64,000 bases of DNA, from NCBI RefSeq assembly GCF_006861795.1, contig NZ_VDGH01000015.1, forward strand, positions 1-64,000, read 5' to 3'. Shown here piece after piece: positions 42,449-51,385 of this stretch. The position numbers and the translations under genes are program-made. Each line of letters begins with the position of its first letter. Within the stretch, counting starts at the first letter, position 1. This DNA is from Psychrobacillus lasiicapitis (GTDB taxonomy: Bacteria; Bacillota; Bacilli; Bacillales_A; Planococcaceae). Below the pieces are notes generated by a model that saw only the letters and a list, made by a program, of their open reading frames with translations, made no database searches and was not told the DNA's origin.

Positions 42449-43201
42449 TTAGCTTTCTTTCGTATTCGTTAAAGTTACTTGTGCTGGTTGACCAATCATG
42501 CTGTAGTTTTCAGGACCATCTAGTTTTCTTTCAAAATAACGTAGGATTAGTGTTACTGTATATGTCATAACAAAGTACAACACACACGCGACGAAAAATG
42601 ATTCAAAATAACGGAAGTTGTTTCCTGCAATCGATTTTGTTTGGAAAAATAACTCCGATACACTAATGACGTTTAGTACAGATGTATCTTTAATATTAAT
42701 GATAAATTGGTTACCTGTTGCCGGTAATATATTACGAATTACTTGTGGTAAAACCACATGAAGCATTGTTTGAATATGATTCATCCCGATTGCTTGGGCA
42801 GCTTCAAATTGCCCTTTTTCAATAGAAATGACTCCACCCCGAACAATTTCTGCCATATAGGCTCCTGTATTGATCGATACAATGAAAACAGCTGCCACTA
42901 GAGCATTCATATCAATATTAAAAGCTAGCATAGATCCATAATAAATAACCATTGCCTGTACAATCATTGGCGTTCCACGGAAAAATTCTATATATACAGA
43001 AAGAATTATATTTACTACCTTTAGTATTATTCGTTTTGCTGCTCTTTCAGGCACCGGAATTGTGCGTATAACTCCTGCTAATAAACCGATAACCGAACCG
43101 ACTATTGTACCGATAATAGAAATTAATAAAGTAATTCCTGCTCCCCGAAGGAACATCGGCCAGTTATCGGAAACGATTGATACTATCCACTCGAAACTCA
43201 T
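42449..43201 (-). CDS. Polar amino acid ABC permease (probable lysine uptake)
   Basis: A 250-residue HisM/GlnP-type permease with five to six helices. EFFRGTPMIVQAMVIYYG and the EAA loop EAAQAIGMNHIQTMLHVVLPQ are conserved. ATG 43201 lies 6 bases from GGAGG; the adjacent ATG at 43204 is only 3 away. It is the single permease of the set and probably works as a homodimer. Confidence 0.92.
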   Translation of the reverse strand: MSFEWIVSIVSDNWPMFLRGAGITLLISIIGTIVGSVIGLLAGVIRTIPVPERAAKRIILKVVNIILSVYIEFFRGTPMIVQAMVIYYGSMLAFNIDMNALVAAVFIVSINTGAYMAEIVRGGVISIEKGQFEAAQAIGMNHIQTMLHVVLPQVIRNILPATGNQFIINIKDTSVLNVISVSELFFQTKSIAGNNFRYFESFFVACVLYFVMTYTVTLILRYFERKLDGPENYSMIGQPAQVTLTNTKES

Positions 43202-43264
43202 CATATTCCTCCTTTTAAGCGTAAAAAACGACTGCAATAAAATTGCAGCCGATATGTTCTGTCA

Positions 43265-44110
43265 TTATTCTGCAGCTGGTTGATTTTTTATTGCGTTATC
43301 CATAATTTCTTGACGTTCTTCTTCTGAAACCTTCGCTAAAATCTCATTAATTTTTTCTGTTAGTTCACTATCTTTCTTAAGACCCACTGCAACTGCCGTT
43401 TCTTCTTCTGATGCTTTGAATCCATCTGTAAATTCAACCATAACAAAGTTTTCATTGGCAGAGGAAGCACTAATTCCCTCTGGACGTTCGGATACATATC
43501 CATCGATTTTACCTGACTCTAAAGCAACTCGCATTGCCGGGAAATTATCCATAGCCGTTTGTTTTTTTACGCCTTCAATTTGATCGATCACTCCGTAATG
43601 GGATGTGTTTAGCTGACCGGTCACTTTTGCCCCTTTTAAATCTTGGATGGACTTAGCCCCTTCATAAGGTCCGCCCTTTTTTACGACCATTACAAAATTA
43701 GAAGTATAATAGTTGTCAGAGAAGTCAATTGTTTCTTTACGTTCTTTTGTTGGAGACATCCCCGCCATTATTGCATCAATTTTACCTGATGTTAGAGCCG
43801 GAACTAAACCATCCCACTCTGTTTTAACAATGACTAATTCTTTTCCTAAACCTTCCGCAATTTTCTTAGCCATTTCTACATCGTATCCACCTGCGTACTC
43901 TGCGTTGCCTTTAAGTTTCACTCCACCGTTGGAATCGTCCATTTGTGTCCAGTTAAATGGTGGATATCCAGCTTCTAAACCGATTGTAAATGTATCGCTT
44001 TCTTGTGTGGCCGAACCTGAACCTGTTTTTTCTGTGTTATCCGTTCCACATGCCGCTAAAAGTAACAAGATTGATGCGAACATCATTAGTAATAGAAATT
44101 TATTTTTCAC
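43265..44110 (-). CDS. Polar amino acid ABC substrate-binding lipoprotein (probable lysine-binding)
   Basis: A 281-residue SBP_bac_3 protein. Lipobox LAAC (Cys21), then the family start FTIGLEAGYPPFNW. Segments GGYDVEMAKKIAEGLG, VKTEWDGLVPALTSGKIDAIMAGMSPTKER and the C-terminal AVGLKKDSELTEKINEIL are typical. First gene of the operon behind a lysine riboswitch, so it probably binds lysine; arginine or ornithine are possible. Confidence 0.9.
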   Translation of the reverse strand: MKNKFLLLMMFASILLLLAACGTDNTEKTGSGSATQESDTFTIGLEAGYPPFNWTQMDDSNGGVKLKGNAEYAGGYDVEMAKKIAEGLGKELVIVKTEWDGLVPALTSGKIDAIMAGMSPTKERKETIDFSDNYYTSNFVMVVKKGGPYEGAKSIQDLKGAKVTGQLNTSHYGVIDQIEGVKKQTAMDNFPAMRVALESGKIDGYVSERPEGISASSANENFVMVEFTDGFKASEEETAVAVGLKKDSELTEKINEILAKVSEEERQEIMDNAIKNQPAAE

Positions 44111-44171
44111 TTGTATTTCTCTCCTTTTATTTTTAGTTTATGTTCGAAAACAATAAAAAAGGACAACCTAT

Positions 44172-44198
44172 AAAAAAGACCTGAGATGAACTCAGGTC
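44172..44198 (-). terminator. Lysine riboswitch terminator
   Basis: GACCTGAG (44178-44185) and CTCAGGTC (44191-44198) with a 5-nt loop; on the minus strand TTTTTT (44172-44177) follows. It precedes the binding-protein gene and serves as the expression platform. Confidence 0.9.
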
Positions 44199-44214
44199 GC
44201 AATTTGTATAGTTG

Positions 44215-44434
44215 CCCTAAATCCTCTACTTTACCCAAATGAGATAGCACACCACTATTAACCGGGACGTTTATAGTGGACAGTCCTGCAATTATTCACT
44301 GCAGACCCAGCATGTAATACGGAGAAATATTTACAAACTTCGGCGACATTTCCTTCTCCTTAGCATCATTGCTTCTCAAACTCCGCTAAAGACTAATAAA
44401 TATCGCGCCTCTACCCCACTTATCAAGTGAGGTC
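44215..44434 (-). ncRNA. Lysine riboswitch (L-box)
   Basis: On the minus strand: GGTAGAGGCGCGA, then AAGGAGAAGGAAATGTCGCCGAAG, CTGGGTCTGCAG, GGACTGTC and a closing GTGGTGTGCTATCTC. The order and spacing match the L-box class that binds lysine. The 5' end folds as CACTTGATAAGTG. A terminator follows. It should switch off the ABC importer when lysine is plentiful. Boundaries are approximate. Confidence 0.9.
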
Positions 44435-44458
44435 ATATTTAATTAATTTATGTTTCAT

Positions 44459-44487
44459 AGTCTACAACAACATCAGATATGTGTCAA
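44459..44487 (-). promoter_or_regulatory. Promoter of the lysine-riboswitch operon
   Basis: On the minus strand TTGACA (44482-44487), 17-bp spacer, TAGACT (44459-44464), starting about 20 bases upstream of the L-box. Confidence 0.7.
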
Positions 44488-44558
44488 CCGGTCTATTTAA
44501 AACGACTTTTTAAACTTCCAGAAAAATCATTTTTCGTATGCCCTTAAAAACACCACAT

Positions 44559-44588
44559 TTGATAAAACTCTGATTTTATTGGTATAAT
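44559..44588 (+). promoter_or_regulatory. Promoter of the NCS1 permease gene
   Basis: TTGATA (44559-44564), 18-bp spacer, TATAAT (44583-44588). Gives an approximately 80-base leader without a clear riboswitch. Confidence 0.65.
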
Positions 44589-44675
44589 GGAAAATGGATG
44601 AATTGGTGAACGAATATATATACAAAAAATGGAAATTGCATTTTCATAAATTTATACAAAAAGGGAGTTGATATT

Positions 44676-46076
44676 ATGGGATCTGTCCAAGTCGCAGATC
44701 ACAAAGTGTCAGAAGAAATGAAAGATGATTATTCACTAGACAGAGTGCCACGAGATAAGAGAAAAATGGGTTGGTTTAGCATTACCAACATCACATTTGG
44801 TATCGCAACGGCAATTTTTTATTTTCAAATGGGAAGCGTTATGGCACTCCAATTCGGAGCCATCAATGCCATCATATCCTCCATATATGCGATAATCGTT
44901 GCTGGTATACTCGGAACATTCATTGCTTATCTTTCAGCAAAATCCGGTATGAATGTCAATTTATTATCTAGGGGTGGAGGTTTTGGTTACATAGGTGCAT
45001 CGTTAACCTCATTCATTTATGCAACAAACTTCATCATGTATTGTGCATTTGAAGGATTAATTCTAGTTTCCGCAATTCACACCTTCTTCCCCGCCCTACC
45101 AGAATGGGCGCTTATCATTTTCTTCGGATCAATAGTCATTCCATTAAATTGGTTTGGAATCAAACAGCTCGATAAATTACAAAAGTGGTCATTACCGATT
45201 TTCGGTATTTTTTTAATAGCGGCCATTGTTATGTCATTCTACAAGCCCTCCGTTTATGAAGGAGCTTTTTGGACGTACATGCCAGAAGGAGTCCAAATGG
45301 GTGGACAAGCCTTACTACTTTGTATCGGGATGCATCACGGAATAATGGGTCTTACAGCTTTACTATCATCGGACTATGCACGTTTTCTTAAACCGAAAGA
45401 TATTAAAGTGGGTTCTTTCGCCATTGGATTTATTCCTCAAATTTTCTGTTTTGGTGTCATGGGAGGTCTAGGTATATGGTTTGGTGTTCGTTTAGGTGAG
45501 CCAAATCCAGGAGTTTATATTGTACTGCTCTTAGGTATAGGTGGCGCCTTGTTTACAATGCTAACGCAACTACGTATAAATGTTACAAATATATACAGTA
45601 GTTCCTTATCACTTGCTAACTTCTTCGAGAACATTTTTAAATTTACACCAGGTAGACGCTTTTGGGTAGTTGTATCCGGAGTAGTTGCTATTGGTTTAAT
45701 GCTAGGTGGTATTGTCGATCATCTAGATACTGCCATGACATTCCAAGGAGTCTTCTTACTCGCTTGGGCAGCTATATTAGTGACTGATGCGATGATCGTG
45801 AAAAAGCTATTGAAAATTGGACCTGGTTATTATGAAGCTCGGCACGAGTATTTATATAAATGGAATCCTGTTGGAGTCGTTTCTCTATTAATCTCCAGCG
45901 CACTAGGAACGATAGCTGCATTAGGATATATGGGATCATTTTTGCAAAGTACTGCAGCATTTTTCGCAGCGATCCTAGCAGCTATACTTACAGTAATTTT
46001 AGCTATTTCTACTAAAGGAAAGTATTATAGCAAAGGAATTCCTACCGACATTCCTAAAGATGATTACATTGCTTAA
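44676..46076 (+). CDS. NCS1-family purine/cytosine permease
   Basis: A 466-residue nucleobase:cation symporter-1 protein with about 12 helices. The N-terminal VPRDKRKMGWFSITNITFG and the internal LLSRGGGFGYIGA are family features of CodB-like members. Probable cytosine, purine or hydantoin uptake; no catabolic genes adjoin it. AAAGGGAG precedes ATG. It stands alone, divergent from the lysine importer. Confidence 0.85.
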   Translation: MGSVQVADHKVSEEMKDDYSLDRVPRDKRKMGWFSITNITFGIATAIFYFQMGSVMALQFGAINAIISSIYAIIVAGILGTFIAYLSAKSGMNVNLLSRGGGFGYIGASLTSFIYATNFIMYCAFEGLILVSAIHTFFPALPEWALIIFFGSIVIPLNWFGIKQLDKLQKWSLPIFGIFLIAAIVMSFYKPSVYEGAFWTYMPEGVQMGGQALLLCIGMHHGIMGLTALLSSDYARFLKPKDIKVGSFAIGFIPQIFCFGVMGGLGIWFGVRLGEPNPGVYIVLLLGIGGALFTMLTQLRINVTNIYSSSLSLANFFENIFKFTPGRRFWVVVSGVVAIGLMLGGIVDHLDTAMTFQGVFLLAWAAILVTDAMIVKKLLKIGPGYYEARHEYLYKWNPVGVVSLLISSALGTIAALGYMGSFLQSTAAFFAAILAAILTVILAISTKGKYYSKGIPTDIPKDDYIA

Positions 46077-46301
46077 TAGGTAGAAATGGATTGCCTCTTT
46101 AATAGCAATTAACCAATCGATCAGCCCACCATTCATTTTATCGACTGATTTCCATGTTTCCTTATTTAAGGTATTTGATTCGTTACACGCTATATTCACG
46201 CTTCTTTTTTTGAGGTTGTATTTATAGTATGCTGATCATTTTGATTGGTTTTTCATTCGTAATCTCTCCAACATATATACCTCAATATTTTTCCACATAT
46301 A

Positions 46302-46350
46302 AAAAAGAGTAGCTATTCAGTCTGAGAAAGGCTGGCTACTCTTTTTACAT
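46302..46350 (+). terminator. Terminator in the NCS1 to LysM-GH18 gap
   Basis: AAAAAGAGTAGC (46302-46313) pairs with GCTACTCTTTTT (46335-46346). About 230 bases after the NCS1 stop. A second hairpin with T-run (AACAAGTACTTAC / GTTAGTGCTTGTT) follows at 46404-46445. The 46.08-46.30 kb stretch itself holds no supported gene. Confidence 0.75.
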
Positions 46351-46530
46351 TTACTACTTATCCGAAACAGAAATCATTTATCCAGTTGAGGAATAAAATA
46401 AACAACAAGTACTTACTTTTACAAGTTAGTGCTTGTTTTTATTTTTGGACGCTCTCAGGCTGTTAGTTATGAACAAAAAAGCAATGACATATGGTTAAAT
46501 GAATGACTAAAGTGGAGATGAGGGATTTGT

Positions 46531-47790
46531 ATATTTATTTATGTAGTTAAAACGGGCGATTCTTTATTTTCCATTGCGAACAAGTACCAAGTCTTAATGG
46601 ATAGTATTCGCGCGATTAACGATTTAACAACAGAAAGTTTAGTAGTCGGCCAGGATTTACTTATTCCGACAAATATCTACATTGTGCAGCCTGGAGATTC
46701 ATTATATACAATTTCTCGGATGAGCTTCATTTCAATGGAAAAAATACGCCTATATAATGGATTACATTCGGATGTGCTAATGATAGGAACGAAATTATAT
46801 TTGCCTCCACGGACAAAGTACAGCGCAGAAAATTTAAGTTATATTACACCTTCAACACCCGATAGAAATACGAGACTTATAGAAAGATATGCACCTATTA
46901 ATACCTTTTTAGGCATCTTTGAATATCATGTTTTAGAAGATGGAAGCTTAAGTCTATTAGACGATCAGCAAATGATACAAACAGCAAGAGAAAGTAGAGT
47001 AGCCCCTTTAGCCGTTGTTACGAACCTAACTTCCACTGGTTTTAGCCCTGAGTTAACGCGTCGAGTATTAGGTTCAACGGAAATAAGAAATCGGGTTATC
47101 AATAATATATACCAGTTAGTTAAGAACAAGAACTATGCAGGTGTAAATATCGATTTTGAACAAGTACCAGAAGAACTAAGGGATCTATATACTGGCTTCT
47201 TGCATACATTAAGGGCTAGATTAAGCCCTGAAGGATATTATATATCTGTTGCTGTTCCACCTAAAACGAGTGATAATATCCCTTGGCTAAGAGGATATGA
47301 TTATGGAGGAATTGGGGCATCTGTAGATTTTGTTTTTATCATGGCGTACGATTTTCACGAAGCAAGTAGTCCACCCGGTCCTGTAGCCCCTATTACTGAA
47401 GTAAGAAAAACCATTCAATTTGCACTTCAACATATGAACAGAAATAAGATTATTCTCGGTGTTCCCCGCTATGGCTACGATTGGACAATGGACTACGGAA
47501 ACGTGGTAAGTGCTAGGGCAGTTTCTGTAGCTGAAGCAGTTGAAACTGCTATGATATCACAAGTACCCATTTCCTATTCTACCGAGTATCAACAACCCTT
47601 TTATCAGTATTTGGATATAAAAGGGAAAAGACATATCGTGTGGTACGAGGATTCGAGAGCTCGTGCTGAAAAACTAGAACTAGTAGTGGAGTATCGTTTG
47701 AAAGGGGCAGGAGCTTGGCAATTGGGATTGCAATTTGCCCAGTCTGCCATCTTGGTTGAAGAGTTTTTTAACACGAAGAAGGTTCTATAA
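46531..47790 (+). CDS. LysM-GH18 spore peptidoglycan hydrolase (YaaH/SleL-like)
   Basis: A 419-residue protein if started at ATA 46531: two N-terminal LysM repeats (about 4-47, YVVKTGDSLFSIA; about 48-94, YIVQPGDSLYTIS), then a glycosyl hydrolase 18 barrel (about 110-415) with the catalytic segment GVNIDFEQVPEEL. YaaH/SleL-type enzymes cleave spore cortex muramic-lactam glycan during germination. The first ATG (46597) would delete half of the first LysM repeat. GAGGG (46520-46524) lies 6 bases before ATA, the only suitably placed in-frame codon. A mutation of an ATG start or a small indel is the alternative. Confidence 0.85.
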   Translation: MFIYVVKTGDSLFSIANKYQVLMDSIRAINDLTTESLVVGQDLLIPTNIYIVQPGDSLYTISRMSFISMEKIRLYNGLHSDVLMIGTKLYLPPRTKYSAENLSYITPSTPDRNTRLIERYAPINTFLGIFEYHVLEDGSLSLLDDQQMIQTARESRVAPLAVVTNLTSTGFSPELTRRVLGSTEIRNRVINNIYQLVKNKNYAGVNIDFEQVPEELRDLYTGFLHTLRARLSPEGYYISVAVPPKTSDNIPWLRGYDYGGIGASVDFVFIMAYDFHEASSPPGPVAPITEVRKTIQFALQHMNRNKIILGVPRYGYDWTMDYGNVVSARAVSVAEAVETAMISQVPISYSTEYQQPFYQYLDIKGKRHIVWYEDSRARAEKLELVVEYRLKGAGAWQLGLQFAQSAILVEEFFNTKKVL

Positions 47791-47850
47791 GAGCAGTGAG
47801 ATTCCTCCATGTAAAGTGGGATCTTAAGCGTCTATACAAGGGGGAACATA

Positions 47851-49032
47851 GTGAAAAAAACATGGTTACTAGGGGTTGGTTTTTTTAGTATTAGCTTAGG
47901 ATGGGCATTATACAATGGATTTGTCCCATATTTTCTAAATGATTATCTAACAAGTACTGCCCTTATTGGCTTTCTAATGACAATTGATAATTATTTCGCT
48001 CTTTTTTTACAACCTTATATCGGAAACCGTAGTGATCGAACGAATACCCGATTTGGACGCCGCATGCCTTATTTACTCATCGGCATTCCTTTTGCCGCAA
48101 TCTTTTACGGGCTTATCCCTTTTCATACAAGCTTGCTTACGTTAATCCTATTTATGGTTTGTATGAATGTATCCATGGCTATTTTCCGGTCACCAACTAT
48201 TGCATTAATGCCTGATATAACACCTGAAGAAAAGCGTACAAAAGCAAATGGTATCATTAACTTCATGGGTGGTTGCGGTGGTATTTTAGCATTCAGTATA
48301 GGCTCATATCTTTTCGGTATCAAAGAGTCTTTACCATTTTTAGCAGTATCCGTCGCCTTAATAATAGCGCTGATTGTTGTTTTTAAAAATATACGGGAAA
48401 AAGAAGACACTATCCCTTTCATTGAACCCGTGAAGCCAACTATTAACTACAAAGCAGAATTAAATAAACCAACTATCTTTCTTTTAGCCGCGATCTTCTT
48501 TTGGTTTATGGCTATTCAAGGAATGGAAGCATTATTTACATTATATGGAGTAAATGAGCTCGGATTATCCAAAAGTGCCTCTGCCTTTTCTTTAGCATTT
48601 TTTTCGTTAAGTTTTGTCCTGTCGGCTATTCCAAGTGGCCTTTTGGGAGCAAAGTTTGGAAAGAAGAGGATCATTCTTTTTGGTATTGTTGGATTATTTT
48701 TCGTTTTCTTATTATTAAACTGGGTCCAATCGGTCTTCTCTTTACGAAGTCTGCTTTTAGTAGGAGGCATGTTTTGGGCATGCATCAATATTAACTCTTA
48801 CCCTTATATCGTTTCCCTGGGAGATGAACACAGCTTTGGAACAAGAACAGGCTTATACTACTTCATTTCCTCGTTAGCAGCCATTATTTCTCCACCGACT
48901 TTAGGATTGCTAATTGATATATTTGGTTTTGGTTTTTTATTTAATGCCACAGCTGGTAGCATGCTTTTCGCATTAATATGCATGTGGAGAGTCAAAAGCA
49001 TTTCCAATCCAAAGACAGTTATAAGCACATAA
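47851..49032 (+). CDS. MFS transporter, SLC45/GPH-like
   Basis: A 393-residue 12-helix transporter. QPYIGNRSDRTNTRFGRRMPYLLIG between helices 2 and 3 is the signature of sucrose/glycoside-type (SLC45, GPH) carriers. Sugar uptake is a reasonable guess; the substrate is unknown. GTG start after AAGGGGG. It follows the LysM-GH18 gene by 60 bases and is probably co-transcribed. Confidence 0.83.
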   Translation: MKKTWLLGVGFFSISLGWALYNGFVPYFLNDYLTSTALIGFLMTIDNYFALFLQPYIGNRSDRTNTRFGRRMPYLLIGIPFAAIFYGLIPFHTSLLTLILFMVCMNVSMAIFRSPTIALMPDITPEEKRTKANGIINFMGGCGGILAFSIGSYLFGIKESLPFLAVSVALIIALIVVFKNIREKEDTIPFIEPVKPTINYKAELNKPTIFLLAAIFFWFMAIQGMEALFTLYGVNELGLSKSASAFSLAFFSLSFVLSAIPSGLLGAKFGKKRIILFGIVGLFFVFLLLNWVQSVFSLRSLLLVGGMFWACININSYPYIVSLGDEHSFGTRTGLYYFISSLAAIISPPTLGLLIDIFGFGFLFNATAGSMLFALICMWRVKSISNPKTVIST

Positions 49033-49066
49033 CAAAACCGACCTCCAAATGGATAGCCGGTTTTGT
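49032..49066. terminator. Bidirectional terminator
   Basis: ACAAAACCG (49032-49040) and CGGTTTTGT (49058-49066), between the MFS gene and the convergent glutamate symporter gene. Confidence 0.7.
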
Positions 49067-49082
49067 GCACACAATTAAATTC

Positions 49083-50357
49083 TTACGCTAGTTCTTCCAT
49101 AGAAGCAACGTATTTTTCTTCTTTTTCTTTATCAAATCTACCTTCCCATTTAGCCATAACAACTGTTGCTAATGCATTTCCTACAACATTTACAACTGTA
49201 CGTGCCATATCTAAAAGTCGGTCGATTCCTGCGATAAATGCTAGTCCTTCTAAAGGAATTCCTACTGTTCCGAGCGTAGCTAGTAGTACAACAAATGATA
49301 CACCCGGTACACCAGCGATTCCTTTTGAAGTAACCATTAACACAAGTACTAATGTAACTTGTTGCATAATACTTAGATCAATACCATACATTTGAGCGAT
49401 AAAGATCGCTGCAATTGCTTGATATAATGTAGAACCATCTAGATTAAATGAATACCCAGTCGGCACAACAAACGATACAATATCTTTTGGCGAACCGAAC
49501 TTCTCCATTTTTTCCATTACTTTCGGCAGAACAGTTTCTGAACTAGAAGTAGAGTAGGCAAGCAGTAGCTCGTCCTTCAATACTTTAAGAAGGTGGAAAA
49601 TATTCACGCCAACGAGCTTGGCAATTCCACCGAGTACAACAAGGATAAAGAAAATCATCGTTGCATAAACCAAAATCATTAACTTACCAAGTGGCAGTAA
49701 TGACTCTAAACCGAATTTAGAGACGGTTACCCCGATTAGAGCGAATACACCAAATGGAGCAAATTTCATAATAAAGTTTGTCACCCAGAACATCGCATCT
49801 GCGGTTCCTTGGAAGAATGCTAATACTGGTTTTCCTCTATCTCCAATAGCTGCAATACCTAAACCGAATAGTACTGAAAAGAAAATAATTGCAAGCATAT
49901 CTCCGCTTGCCATAGACTGAACAATATTACTTGGAACAATTCCTACAATTACATCCATGAAACCATGGTCTTGTACTTGTTCCGTTGTTTGCACGTATTG
50001 ATCGATGTTTCCTTTTGAAAGTGTTGACATGTCTATACCTTCACCTGGTTTGAAAACATTCGCTGCCAATAAACCAACGATAATGGCAATCGTCGTCACA
50101 ACTTCAAAGTAAATTAGTGTTTTACCACCTAATTTACCTAATTGCTTTATATCCCCAGTTCCAGCTACACCTAAAATAAGTGTAGAAATAATGATCGGAA
50201 CAACAATCATTTTAATCATATTAATAAAAATTGTACCTATAGGCTGCAAGTAAGTTTCTACAGCAGGGTTACCAAAAAAGATAGCCCCCACGATAATACC
50301 TAAGACAAGCCCAACTAAAATTTGATATGCCAATGTAAATTTAAATTTTTTCTTCAA
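49083..50357 (-). CDS. gltT: Glutamate/aspartate:cation symporter (DAACS family)
   Basis: A 424-residue dicarboxylate/amino acid:cation symporter, closest in N-terminal wording to B. subtilis GltT (LAYQILVGLVLG ... GNPAVETYLQPIG). Eight helices and two hairpins; the serine-rich motif AYSTSSSETVLP and the helix segment DGSTLYQAIAAIFIAQ are the substrate site. The TTG start at 50357 has GGGGGG 7 bases upstream; a longer frame adds 8 residues across the ribosome site. It lies downstream of glnK-glnL. Its promoter carries three TTTTGT repeats and a cre site, so it is probably GlnL-activated and CcpA-controlled. Confidence 0.9.
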   Translation of the reverse strand: MKKKFKFTLAYQILVGLVLGIIVGAIFFGNPAVETYLQPIGTIFINMIKMIVVPIIISTLILGVAGTGDIKQLGKLGGKTLIYFEVVTTIAIIVGLLAANVFKPGEGIDMSTLSKGNIDQYVQTTEQVQDHGFMDVIVGIVPSNIVQSMASGDMLAIIFFSVLFGLGIAAIGDRGKPVLAFFQGTADAMFWVTNFIMKFAPFGVFALIGVTVSKFGLESLLPLGKLMILVYATMIFFILVVLGGIAKLVGVNIFHLLKVLKDELLLAYSTSSSETVLPKVMEKMEKFGSPKDIVSFVVPTGYSFNLDGSTLYQAIAAIFIAQMYGIDLSIMQQVTLVLVLMVTSKGIAGVPGVSFVVLLATLGTVGIPLEGLAFIAGIDRLLDMARTVVNVVGNALATVVMAKWEGRFDKEKEEKYVASMEELA

Positions 50358-50381
50358 CCGTAAGTCCCCCCTTAACAACAA

Positions 50382-50395
50382 TGAAAACGCTTTCC
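50382..50395. promoter_or_regulatory. cre (CcpA) site upstream of gltT
   Basis: TGAAAACGCTTTCC matches the cre consensus TGWAARCGYTWNCW. It lies between the promoter and the gltT start, a roadblock position for catabolite repression. A matching site occurs at the same distance in the vestigial copy near 62.3 kb. Confidence 0.65.
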
Positions 50396-50420
50396 TAACT
50401 TAAGAGTAAGCTTAAGAATA

Positions 50421-50462
50421 ATTTTAAAGGAAACTTACAAAATCCGACAAAATCCGACAAAA
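50421..50462 (-). promoter_or_regulatory. GlnL-type operator (three TTTTGT repeats) and -10 of gltT
   Basis: On the minus strand TTTTGT occurs at 50457-50462, 50447-50452 and 50437-50442, each separated by CGGA. This is the B. subtilis GlnL target TTTTGT-N4-TTTTGT with one extra unit. TAAAAT (50421-50426) is a -10 box 10 bases downstream, so the repeats overlap the -35 region as expected for an activator. glnL is encoded immediately upstream. Confidence 0.8.
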
Positions 50463-50472
50463 ATTTTTAGAG

Positions 50473-51375
50473 TTATCTTTTTGTTTGAATCTCATTGTAT
50501 TTTTCTTGCACTTCCATATAAAGAACTTGGAGAAACTTCTTAATGTTTACTTTCATTTTCGCAAAGTTTTTTCTTCCTTCTTGCATGTGAATCATTTGAC
50601 TTCTAATTTCTTGAAAATCAAAATAGCGAGGAGCATAGTATTCGAAGTCGGCATTCGTGTAATCGATGGCACCTAAAGAAGCTATATTATTCATCGCATT
50701 TAAAATTGTTCGACGTAAGCGTTGTTCTATTGCCTTACTTTCTTTTTGTAAATGAGTGAAAGAAATACCTGATTTTGTAGCAACAGCTTCGTATAGTTCT
50801 TTTAGTGGAGGTAGTTGAATCATTGAATCTTTTTGGTCGAAGAGAAACTCGATCATTGCAACAATATCATCAATTCCTACCTCTCCTAGGATACCCATGT
50901 CACTTAATATAGAATGAACAATTTCTTTTACACTTTGTTTTTTATAGACTGTTTTAATAGGTACAATATTAGCCAAAGACTCTTTAATCGCTAGAAGGGA
51001 ATCCTGCAGTCGAATTTGTTCTGCCGTTTTTCTTAAAATAGTTAGAACTTCAATTCGATTTATCGGCTTATGTATAAAGAATTCAACCCCTTTTTCATAA
51101 GCTTCGCCAACCATTTCTTTATTAATAATTTGAGAAATCATGATAAACTGCCCTTGATATCCCTTTTTTCTTAACTGTTCAATTGTTTCAATGCCGTCCA
51201 ATTCCGGCATTAAAAAATCGATTAAAACAACGTCTGGCTGCATTGTAGTGATTGGAGATAATGAACTGATACCACTATTAGCTTCACCAATTACTAGTCC
51301 AATATCCCCTTCTGTTATTATCTCTTTTAGCATTTTTCTACTTGCTAGGTCATCATCAACTATAAAATAGCGCAG
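50473..51375 (-). CDS. glnL: Response regulator, GlnL (YcbB) type
   Basis: A 300-residue regulator: receiver domain (1-120) and C-terminal YcbB DNA-binding domain (about 155-295). The acidic pocket IVDDD (5-9), phospho-acceptor VLIDFLMPELDG (about Asp54) and IHKPINRIEV (Lys) are conserved. The first ATG (51333) would delete the acidic strand. CTG 51375 gives LRYFIVDDDLASRK, aligning with the B. subtilis GlnL start MRFFIADDD, so a CTG start is chosen. It lies 10 bases after the glnK stop and probably activates gltT in response to glutamine or glutamate. Confidence 0.88.
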   Translation of the reverse strand: MRYFIVDDDLASRKMLKEIITEGDIGLVIGEANSGISSLSPITTMQPDVVLIDFLMPELDGIETIEQLRKKGYQGQFIMISQIINKEMVGEAYEKGVEFFIHKPINRIEVLTILRKTAEQIRLQDSLLAIKESLANIVPIKTVYKKQSVKEIVHSILSDMGILGEVGIDDIVAMIEFLFDQKDSMIQLPPLKELYEAVATKSGISFTHLQKESKAIEQRLRRTILNAMNNIASLGAIDYTNADFEYYAPRYFDFQEIRSQMIHMQEGRKNFAKMKVNIKKFLQVLYMEVQEKYNEIQTKR

Positions 51376-51385
51376 GTTGATTCAC

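Noticed and set aside
45999-46199. 66-codon leftward frame across the NCS1 gene end
   Set aside because: Half of it is antisense to NCS1, no ribosome site, GTG start only; the non-overlapping 40 codons are protein-like but insufficient.
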